Assembly: GCA_009103225.1 (NCBI GenBank)
Contig: RHPI01002069.1
Location: forward strand, 1,462,329 to 1,526,328
DNA length: 64,000 nt
Source of the DNA: Chlorokybus atmophyticus
Taxonomy: Eukaryota > Streptophyta > Chlorokybophyceae > Chlorokybales > Chlorokybaceae
Reading direction: 5' to 3'
Of this stretch, positions 54,017 through 64,000 are shown piece by piece. A model generated the notes under the pieces. The model was not told the DNA's origin, did no database searches, and was given only the letters and a program-made list of their open reading frames with translations. The translations under genes and the position numbers were made by a program. Numbering within the stretch: the stretch's first letter is position 1; each line of letters opens with the position of its first letter.

Positions 54017-54616
54017 TGTCGCCTGCAAACCAGAGCGGTCATCACGAGTGGCCAAGCACTTGCTTACGAGCATGCCATGACATTACTTTGAAAATGACAC
54101 ATTCATGCGACATGCTCAAACACAAGCAACGGCACACTTTACGGCCGCTGTCACCATCAGACTGTTGTAAGGCAGCGCATGTACCACAGCACAACTGACA
54201 GTCAGCTTTTAGGCAGCGGTCAGCATCAGATTGCAGACGCTTTGCTGTCATGATGTACAAGCCGCTCAACGTCAGCTGGACAGCTACTTCATGCAATCAA
54301 CAACAGACTGTCATTAACAATGTGCTACTTTGAGGAGACAGTGCATGGCGGTAGTTAAGCAACAGGTTGACGTGACATGCAAGCTGGCATGTAACGCAGA
54401 CGCATGCACGCAGAGCATTTGCCAGACGCAGACACAGGGACTCAAGCAGGCAGGTGGCTTGGAAAGTTGTCAAGCTTGCAGCCTGCTCGGAGCGTGAGGT
54501 TTCAGAGTGGTCAAGACCAGCAGCAGCAGTAGCAGGGGGCATACCTGGTCCTCTGATAGCTGTGCAGCAGCCGGGGTGTCTCAGAGATGGTGAGCGAGCG
54601 TGCAAACCCTCGGCTT

Positions 54617-56390
<1,774 letters not shown>

Positions 56391-56676
56391 CATGATGCGG
56401 TCATGACGCATACTGAGCATCACATTATGACATGGTCAATTATGTAATATTGAACATGCACATTAAGACACATATGATTATCTTAGGCGTATCCAGGCAA
56501 TTGATTCTAATCGTGAAAGTATGGTGGCCTCAAATACGAAACACAACACATTGTGCATAAGAGGCGATAATGAAACAATTTGTATGTAAACATCACAGAC
56601 GTTGCAAGCACCCAAGCTCAAGAAGACTACCGTATTTTGTTGAATACAACTCCCCTTTACAAACAAAGCCCCCCCC

Positions 56677-57033
56677 NNNNNNNNNNNNNNNNNNNNNNNN
56701 NNNNNNNNNNNNNNNNNNNNNNNNNNNNNNNNNNNNNNNNNNNNNNNNNNNNNNNNNNNNNNNNNNNNNNNNNNNNNNNNNNNNNNNNNNNNNNNNNNNN
56801 NNNNNNNNNNNNNNNNNNNNNNNNNNNNNNNNNNNNNNNNNNNNNNNNNNNNNNNNNNNNNNNNNNNNNNNNNNNNNNNNNNNNNNNNNNNNNNNNNNNN
56901 NNNNNNNNNNNNNNNNNNNNNNNNNNNNNNNNNNNNNNNNNNNNNNNNNNNNNNNNNNNNNNNNNNNNNNNNNNNNNNNNNNNNNNNNNNNNNNNNNNNN
57001 NNNNNNNNNNNNNNNNNNNNNNNNNNNNNNNNN
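56677..57033. other. Assembly gap (N)
   Basis: 357 N, flanked by CCCCCC on the left and GGGGG on the right. Confidence 0.99.
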
Positions 57034-57226
57034 GGGGGATTGATGAAATACGGTAAGGCTAGTGCTAATGTATGTGCTAATGCATGCCAGCGGCTGGCCG
57101 TGGTTGCTGCGGAGTTGAGGTCATCAATGGAGCAGCCTCAGTTCTATATCACACACAATTGTGGCACAGTGCGTGCCAAAGACTGCAGCACTGCATTCTT
57201 TAGTCATTATGATAGCATGCTACAAT

Positions 57227-57265
<39 letters not shown>

Positions 57266-57857
57266 GTATTTTGACATTCGCTTGTTTTTATATATTACAA
57301 TGTTAATTGGACTTCAAGTCTTGGAGGTATATAAGAAACTTGGACGTTGCGTTCAAGTCTGCTATTGAAGAATGAAACCATGTTTAATGCTTCATATGAT
57401 TAGCTGATCAGAAATAAATGAATATGCGACAAATCTATGAACAAATACACAGACTATTGATTATATCCATTGTACATTCACTAGCCCATGCTGAGATACA
57501 TCAAGCAACATCAATCGCAAGAACATCGTATTGGTCATTCCAGATTGCGTTACTATGTTCAAGGAGTACTGTAATCAACAGATACAATTGCAGTGCAATC
57601 GCAATCACGTCAAAACGTCTCGCGAGCACGAGAAGTCGTCAGCACATCATCATCCGCCTGCGTGGCGGCGTCGAAGCCGTCGACATGGCCTTGTACGACT
57701 GCAATCTTGAGCCTTCGGATCAGCAGCAGCAGCAGCAGCAGTCCGCGGTCGCTTCGACGTTGGCCCCCCGTCCTCAGCCAGGCAAGCAGGATATTTCGCG
57801 AAGCGCGTTAGGCAGTAGTGGTGCTAGTGTCTCGGGCGTCGTGGTTAGTGGGCGACG

Positions 57858-59049
57858 ATGGCGGCCATGGCGAGGATGGTGTCCGCGGCGCAGGCAACTT
57901 CTTCTGCTACGACTGCCTCTCTGTGTCTTCCGGCCAGCAGCAGAGTCAGCGGCTTCAGCGTCCCGCAGCTGCCTGCGCGGAGGCGGCGCTCGCATGGGCA
58001 CAAGGCCGCGGCCGTCCGGGCGGAGGCGGCCAAGCCCCAGCAGCAGCAGGAGGAGGTGCCCGCTGCGTCCAGCCCGCAGAGCAACGATAGCAGCTTCGAC
58101 GGCGCCGTGCGGTTCCTGGCCAAGCCGGTCGCTGCTGCCCTGGCTGCCGCGCTCGTGCTGGGCGCTGTGCCAGACGATGCCCTCGCCGCACAGGTACGAC
58201 GCACTGTGCCACTTTCTGCTGCCTAACGCCTCGTCCTAGAGTCAGTCGCATCGCCGCTTGGCATGTTGTCGGTATCTCTTGGATGAGCTGAGCTTAGGGT
58301 TTTACACCCAGCAAGAGCATTCTGTGAATGGTTTTCATCCACTTGAATTGCTTGTTTGGAGCGGGAATGGTGTGTCGCCAAGCAGCCATGCTTTCCATCA
58401 TGCCCATCTGGTTTCTGACCATGTACCGTATGGCACAGTTTCTGCGTCGCCTTTTGTACGTGTGTTCTTTGCTTGCCAAACTCACCGTTGCTGCTCAGGG
58501 TGGAGGTCGTGTGGGTGGACGTGCTTTCCGCTCCTCAGGTCCTAGCATGAGAACAGCTCCAAGCCCACGTCAAGACTATGGGTACGTGTTGCATGTCTGC
58601 ATGCAGGCACATAGCATCTTGCACGGAACTGCCGCAGCACCCATACACACTACCGCACTTCCTGCGGTGCAATTGTATGGTTTGGAGTAAAGGCCAGATA
58701 TGGCACACATGGTTGTCTTGGACCGGTCAGCGCACAACCTGCACAATTTTGCACGCGGTTGTTTGGCATTGTGTGCTGACATTATAATGCGTGTAGGTCT
58801 CGCTCGGCCCCACCGCCTTCTGGAGGTTACGGCGGCGGTTATGCTGTGCCCGTGCCGCAGCCATACTTTTCACCCTTCGGTGGCTTCTCCCCCTTCGGCT
58901 TCTCCCCCTTTGGCTTTGCACCCACGTTTTTCCTCGGGGGCAGCAGTATCTTCAACCTGTTCGTCATGCTCATCCTTTTCCAGGTTGTGTTCTCCGTCAT
59001 CAGGGGCTTCATGGCAAGCCGGAGGCGAGACGACGATGACATGTACTAG
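57858..59049 (+). CDS. Plastid-targeted DUF1517/FLAP1-like membrane protein, short form
   Basis: Three exons join in phase: 57858-58193, 58499-58581 and 58797-59049 (TAG), giving 223 residues. The first 60 residues are Ala/Ser/Arg-rich with few acidic residues, like an algal plastid transit peptide. A hydrophobic stretch A-A-A-L-A-A-A-L-V-L-G-A-V-P-D-D-A-L-A-A (just before the exon end) looks like a thylakoid-transfer or membrane segment. The second exon gives Q-G-G-G-R-V-G-G-R-A-F-R-S-S, the signature start of DUF1517 proteins such as the plastid protein FLAP1 (fluctuating-light acclimation). The third has repeated F-S-P-F-G motifs and one transmembrane helix (I-F-N-L-F-V-M-L-I-L-F-Q-V-V-F-S-V-I). 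The usual long C-terminal domain is absent: the protein stops after R-R-R-D-D-D-D-M-Y. Location in chloroplast membrane is inference. Confidence 0.7.
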
Positions 59050-59860
59050 ACTGGGCCACAAGTGGTATGGTCATTCAGGGTGGATTGTAGGTATTATTAG
59101 GTAGGGAAAGCGAGAGAAACGTTGGCAACCAGTAATTATTATTGTTGTGACCAAGCTGTGCATATAGGGATGGTGCGCCTTTGCCAATGTGGTGCTGATA
59201 GGTCTTATGCTAGTCAGTGAAAACAGTACTGTTACGGGCAGCCACGTGTGGTCTGTGGTCTGTGGTACTGTCTTTAAGATTATGCACTGTGCGTGGAACC
59301 ACATCAAACACAACACCTGTAGCTTGGCCGCGTGTTGCACACAATTGTGAGGCATGTGGTGTCAAACACCAGTACCTAGGTGAGTCATGCCTTGGCTGTG
59401 TCAGAGCGCAACTGACCAGTGCGCCAATGCGTGCTGAAGCTTGTGTCATGCGAGTTGCATCACAACTTTACATGATGCCCAAGCATTGTGTGCAGCATGC
59501 AGCTTACGAATCCAACATGCCATTCCCTCTCTCTTTACCCAGTGTCGCCGTTGTGGCTGTGTATGGCAGTTGTTGTTGCCGCTGTTGTTGTGCGCCTTGC
59601 CACTGTTTTTGCGTATGCCATGTGCCACGCACATCAACCCAACCGAAGCATGGCAAGGCAGAACATGCGGTCAAAGTAAAAGGGCAATGCCCTTGTTCAA
59701 TTGATGCCAACTTGACTCAGTCGCCACCAGGACGAAACACCCCAATCGCGTCACTCACAGAGAGGATAACGACAGCGTCGGCGTCATCATCAACAACAAC
59801 AGCAGCAGCAGCAGCAGCAGAAGCCGGTGTGTGGAAGGGAGATAGAGAGCGCAGGCGGCG
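59050..59860. other. Intergenic region, nothing recognised
   Basis: No motif-supported coding sequence. Contains the 3' UTR of the DUF1517-like gene and the promoter of the protease gene; a CAG/CAA run lies at 59790-59822. Confidence 0.5.
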
Positions 59861-61639
59861 ATGGCGGCGCCGTTGGTGCTGCTGGTGGCGGCGGTGTCGC
59901 CGCCGTGTGCGCTGAGCTGCAGTGTCAGCCGTCGCCCTTGTCGACATGCCAACACCTGCACCACGTCGACTACCACCAGTAGCAGCACACCAGCAGCAGC
60001 AGCAGCAGCAGCAGCGATAGGCGACGGCAGAAGTAGCTGCGGCCGGTGCAGGCCTGGTCGCGTGGCACGCCCTGCTATCAGGAGCCGCAGGACGAGGCTC
60101 ACGAACGGCCGCTGCCGATCCTCATCAGGCACGACCGTGATGCTATCAACCCGCGTCTTCTCCGTCGCTTGTTGTTTGGTCGTTGACATGCATGCACGGA
60201 TAGTCTCTACCCCTTGCACTCAACTTCACTCGCTACCGCTGCTGTTAGTTAAAGTCAAATCACACTCAGCAGATGGCAGCAGCGAGAGCAGCAGCAGCAG
60301 CAGCAGCAGCAGTGACGTTGATTCCGAGAGGAAGGAAGCGGCGAGTGGTGCGGTTGTGGCGAAGGACGCAAAGCCAGCAGAACGCAGCGACCCCTCTCCC
60401 TCGTCGCTCCCGGCGTGGGTGGAGAGCACGGTGTGGCTGGAGACGGCAGGACACGCCGCTATGGCAGGCCTCGCACTCGTACTCCTCAAGGTGTTGTTCT
60501 GCCCTTTCGCGTCCTGCATGCAACCCGGCGTAGAGGTGATGTTGATGTTGAGGATGATCGTCTCATGCGTTGCAATCCGCGTGCATGCGCGCAGGTGTCT
60601 GCTGTGGAAGCTGCACAACGACCGGGCTGGCTCGCACCGGTACGCGTGTTTGCAAGCACGAGATGTAGCAACATCATAAGCTTGTTGTTGTCGATTGACT
60701 TTGTTGAAACACTCCCGTATGACGTTGCCATGCTCGCTCGCAGGATGTTCCAAACGGCGTGTTGTGGACGCTGCCACTGGTTGCGTCCATGTTTGTGCTG
60801 AGAGGTGAGAGGTGCGCACGCGCTGCTGTTGAACCAATCGTCACTTGTGTCTCTGTGTCGCTTCTTCATGTTGTTGGGTTGCGTGCTGAGCCACACGAGC
60901 GGCATGAATCAGCTGAGCCCCTGCGGCAGTGGCGTGCGCTCAGCGAGTACGAGGACTTTCTGCGGGAGTTTGTGGTGCCATTTGTGCGCAAGAAGTCGAG
61001 CTTTGACATGCTGCTGCTCGCTGCTGGTGAGTGCATCCTCGTGTGCATGTGCGCGAACATGCACGTGTGTGTCTTGAGAGAGACACTGCAACTGGTTGCA
61101 TGCCAGCATGCCAGCTAACAGTGCTATGTGTGGTGGTCTGTCGACTAGGTGCGGGCGTGAGCGAGGAGCTTCTTTTCAGGGGCTTCGGACTTAATGTTCT
61201 GGCGGAACGCCTCCCGCCTTTGCCTGGGTGGGTGGACAGTTGCTGATTTGTTGCCGCCGTGTATGTGTGTGCCTGTGCATGCGCGTGTGTAGGTTTGTAC
61301 TTTGAATGCCTCTCAATCCACCTGCTGCTTGCAGTGGTGTGCAAGCCGACGTAGCAGCAGTTGCAGTGTCCGGATTGGTGTTTGGTTTGTTGCACGCGGT
61401 GACCCCGGTCTATGCCCTCTTTGCAACGTGGGCCGGCCTACTGCTCAGCACAGAATACGTGGTATGCACACACCCTCACGCAGGCATGCTCTGCGCACTG
61501 CTGTGTTGTCTTGACACTGCGTGTATATGTCCAGGTGACAGGGCATCTGGGGGCCCCTATGGTTACACACGCGCTGTACGACTATGTCGCTCTGCTGTAC
61601 CTGCGCACTCTGCCGCCTCTGCAACGCGACGCCAGATAA
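59861..61639 (+). CDS. CPBP (CAAX/ABI) family intramembrane metalloprotease, probably plastid
   Basis: Exons join in frame: 59861-60535, 60744-60804, 60913-61026, 61149-61227, 61335-61461 and 61535-61639 (TAA), 386 residues if the first exon is uninterrupted. That exon is unusually Ser/Ala/Arg-rich; a small extra intron between about 60150 and 60272 is possible. The N-terminus lacks acidic residues early on and looks like a transit peptide, with poly-Ala and poly-Ser runs. The protease signature is complete: G-V-S-E-E-L-L-F-R-G (E-E-x-x-x-R; 61157-61186), L-V-F-G-L-L-H-A-V-T-P (first His) and P-M-V-T-H-A-L-Y-D (second His). These residues bind the catalytic metal in the CPBP family. Plant members act in plastid membranes. 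It lies 0.8 kb after the DUF1517-like gene on the same strand. Confidence 0.85.
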
Positions 61640-62002
61640 CAGCAGCGCACTCTGGATCAAAAAGACACAACTACGCATGCAATATCAAGAAGCGATACGG
61701 GGATCACACGCCAACACCGCATCCCAGCATGAGCAACAGCCCCAGCTGGCAGTTGCGAGTTAGCAGCTCAAGGTCACAAGGTAGGCAAGAGGTAAATGCA
61801 AAGCAAATGTACGAGCAGAGCCTGAGTCCAACCTGTAGTGTGGTGCACAAATATGCGTACGGGCACACAAGCAGTATGTCCAGCCAGTCACGCTGTTGCA
61901 ACACTGAAAGACAAGCACAGGCGCACGTCAACGAAGATTAAACAACATCGTGGTAAATTCCACCCCTCTGTCATGTGTGTGCACGGGTTGTCTACAAGGG
62001 GG

Positions 62003-62447
62003 CTGGGGTAGAGGTGGGCAGGCGGCGGCGGCGGCCATGGGGCGGCCTCTGTGGTACGACGTGGCGGACAGGCCGGCCACAAGCGCTGTAGTGTGCGCTT
62101 GCTGCGCGGCGTGGGCTGCGCTGCAGCGTCGGGGCGGGCTGGGCTATGAGGACGTGGGGATGTCGTACATCAAGGTGGTGGAGGAGGGCCAGCTGTGGCG
62201 AGTGCTCTCATCCGCCTTCTCCCACCTCTCACTGCTTCACTTGATCTTCAACATGTCGTCGCTCTGGACCCTCGCCCCCGCATCCGAGGTGACACTCTCA
62301 CCCTCCTCGTTGTTAGCATGATGAGTTGTTTCGTTACTCTCCAATCACCATCTGCATGTGTATGTGTGTGCAGTGCAGGCGAGTCCCGCGCTAGGCACGC
62401 GCAAGTATGTGTTGCACAGCTGCCAGCTGCTCCTCCTGGCGTCTGCG
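62003..62447 (+). pseudogene. Repeat of the rhomboid gene start (partial duplicate)
   Basis: This 445-bp stretch reads the same as 50862-51306, including 34 bp before the ATG (here 62037), exon 1, intron 1 and most of exon 2. It then ends at an ambiguous base (62448) with unrelated sequence after it. It cannot encode a rhomboid: no catalytic Ser or His is included. The perfect match in the intron suggests a very recent duplication or an assembly artefact. Confidence 0.9.
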
Positions 62448-63351
62448 NGGGCCTCTGGCGAGCAGAGTACATGTACTCCGCGGCATTTCAGGACAGTCAA
62501 CATGACATTTATGTTCATGCATAAGTACCCGTATAATCTACCAACTTTTAAAGATGACAATCAAACGCTGCACAAAGTCATGTCATCAACTCGAGCATTT
62601 GCCTCGCACCCAAAACACACATATGGATGCCACAATCCTTGCATACTATATTATATATACCTCGAAATGCGTCTTGCTTAGCACCCCCATTGATGGCATC
62701 TTCTCGACATCGACATCACACATACACTGTTTGCAATATAGTCGTTATATTGTATTGAGAATGAGAATATTTTCGCCAATACAAATGAGGGTATGTCCTT
62801 AATGATGATGATCTTCCAATGGTATTCACTACCTCAATCTTGTAATGTACAAGCCATTGTGCGAGTCTGTAGTTATCTGCAGGCATTTATTGTTCATTAC
62901 CAATCTTCTATTAAGATTGGTAATGAATAATAATTTTGGTGCTGGTAGCTGTAATATAACCAACACAGAGTTGCTGAATACCAAACTCACCGAAAGGGGC
63001 CATGTGCAAGCAACATCTAAACTAGGACCTAAAGCAACGACCCTTAAGCAGCAACAGAAGCATAGGTAGCAAACAACATAGAGGAAGGGTGACTTGCAGA
63101 GCGCAAGAAGCACTTCAGCAACAAAAAGAATGAGTTCATTCAGCTGTGTGACGGTATAATCATCTTGTGCTGTTCTACCTAAGACTGGAGTATGTAGGCC
63201 TACCACCTACCCCAATCATTTTATTATTCAGCCAAAGCTGCAAGTCTCCGTACTAGGAGTGGTGGGGGAATGTCGGGTGTTGAATTGATTTCCAGGCAAT
63301 TTAATGCGACAAGAGCAAAAGGTAGTCGGCCTAGTAGGGGGCGCATGGATG
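62448..63351. other. Region without recognised gene, AT-rich
   Basis: Starts with an ambiguous base at 62448 and is more AT-rich than the surroundings. Contains a 15-nt inverted repeat at 62893-62927. No coding motifs. T-rich minus-strand sequence near 63317-63320 may act as RNA polymerase III terminator for the tRNA gene. Confidence 0.45.
62893..62927. repeat. 15-nt inverted repeat with 5-nt loop
   Basis: Arms TTCATTACCAATCTT (62893-62907) and AAGATTGGTAATGAA (62913-62927). Confidence 0.9.
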
Positions 63352-63424
63352 CGCCGCCCGTGGGGCTCGAACCCACGACCACACGGTTAAGAGCCGTGCG
63401 CTCTACCGACTGAGCTAGGGCGGC
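63352..63424 (-). tRNA. trnK-CUU: tRNA-Lys (anticodon CTT)
   Basis: The minus strand folds as a 73-nt tRNA without intron. The acceptor stem GCCGCCC pairs with GGGCGGC. The A box reads TAGCTCAGTCGGTAGAG. The anticodon stem CACGG/CCGTG encloses loop CTCTTAA, so the anticodon is CTT. The B box is GGTTCGAGCCC with T-stem CGTGG/CCACG. No CCA is encoded, as expected for a nuclear gene, and a short T run follows about 30 bp downstream. Confidence 0.97.
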
Positions 63425-63506
63425 CAGAACTGGCAAGAACAGAATATTTTACGCATATAAACGGTGCCTTGCAAAGGGCCACGTCGGCCTGACGCTGTTC
63501 GATGGT

Positions 63507-63878
63507 ATGGGTGGCATGGCTGCGCTGTCCGCGGCGGCGGCGGCGGCGGCGACGGCGGTGGCCTGCCTCCAGCACGCTGGACGCCGCGGCCTGCATCGCA
63601 CTAGCCCATCCCCACGACTGACTACTCCTTCAGCCTGCTCAGCCGCTCCTCCTTTCTCAGGCCACCGCCGCCGTCGCTGGCATCTCGGCGTCACTTGGGA
63701 CGCCGCCCGCAAGCAGCATGCACGCCGTCAGGCCACTCCCGCTGCTGCCCCGCCACCTCCATGCTCCGCCAAGATGATCGTGCCAGGCAAGTTCCCGCCG
63801 CCGCAGCAGCATGCACGCCGCCTGCTGCGGCAGATCCCATGCATGCTCTTGCCATGCACACACTGTTTCAGCTTGTGA
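63507..63878 (+). CDS. Hypothetical protein start, Ala/Arg/Pro-rich
   Basis: Opens with ATG and a poly-Ala stretch from a GCG run, followed by Arg/Ser/Pro-rich low-complexity sequence (123 residues). This could be the transit-peptide exon of a gene continuing to the right (AG-bounded joins near 63660 and 63785 are possible), or only a GC-rich open stretch. No domain recognised. Confidence 0.25.
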   Translation: MGGMAALSAAAAAAATAVACLQHAGRRGLHRTSPSPRLTTPSACSAAPPFSGHRRRRWHLGVTWDAARKQHARRQATPAAAPPPPCSAKMIVPGKFPPPQQHARRLLRQIPCMLLPCTHCFSL

Positions 63879-64000
63879 CATATCAACGTGTTTCAAATCT
63901 TGAGAGAATACGGCGCTGGTCTAGCTGCTATCAGATAATAATAAGAGGGCATGTGTTGCGTTGTTGTGGCAGTGTCCTGTCATGATTGTGCCAGTGAGAC

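Noticed and set aside
56570-57056. Open frames running through the N gap
   Set aside because: No stop codons appear because the bases are unknown.

Overview
This is nuclear DNA of a photosynthetic eukaryote, most likely a chlorophyte green alga. The genes have many short GT-AG introns with CA-rich and GCATGC-rich sequence. Two predicted proteins start like plastid-targeted proteins: a DUF1517/FLAP1-like protein and a CPBP-type membrane protease. The rhomboid resembles the plant RBL13 type, and the LTR retrotransposons are chromoviruses. I cannot name the species. There are assembly gaps or ambiguous bases at about 10805, 55677, 56677-57033 and 62448.

The left third (1 to about 22 kb) is a graveyard of LTR retrotransposons. 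From the left edge to about 4.1 kb, on the minus strand, lies a decayed Ty3/gypsy-type element. Its pol region carries a C5-cytosine DNA methyltransferase domain between a retropepsin-like region and the reverse transcriptase; its integrase runs off the window. Next is a plus-strand chromovirus (5464-13193) with both LTRs. It has a 180-bp in-frame tandem duplication, a TAGA microsatellite inside its chromodomain, and a 529-bp TRIM-like mini-retrotransposon nested in its 3' LTR with a 5-bp target duplication. A second chromovirus lies on the minus strand (14783-19679), with an intact-looking 5' LTR and primer binding site. At its other end an LTR copy sits in the wrong orientation. A third minus-strand gag remnant fills 19.7-21.9 kb.

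From about 23.8 kb the window is a normal gene-bearing region. In order: a multi-exon protein with an Hsp20/CS-like C-terminal domain (+); a secreted protein with seven SBBP-type beta-propeller repeats (-); a TTI1-like HEAT-repeat protein of the TTT complex (-); a zinc-binding-dehydrogenase-family oxidoreductase (+); a long coiled-coil protein with Sfi1-like F-x-x-W motifs (-); an RBL13-like rhomboid (+); an unrecognised gene (-); the DUF1517/FLAP1-like protein (+); a CPBP intramembrane protease (+); and tRNA-Lys(CTT) (-).

A complete pogo/Tigger-type DNA transposon (47066-50778), with inverted ends and a TA target duplication, sits in the short gap between the divergent coiled-coil and rhomboid genes. 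Its transposase is frameshifted and has lost two of three catalytic Asp residues. The start of the rhomboid gene is repeated without visible difference at 62003-62447, ending at an ambiguous base.

The most noteworthy item is the methyltransferase-bearing retrotransposon. I recall the arrangement being reported for retrotransposons of charophytes and dinoflagellates; a copy in this genome would extend or parallel that.
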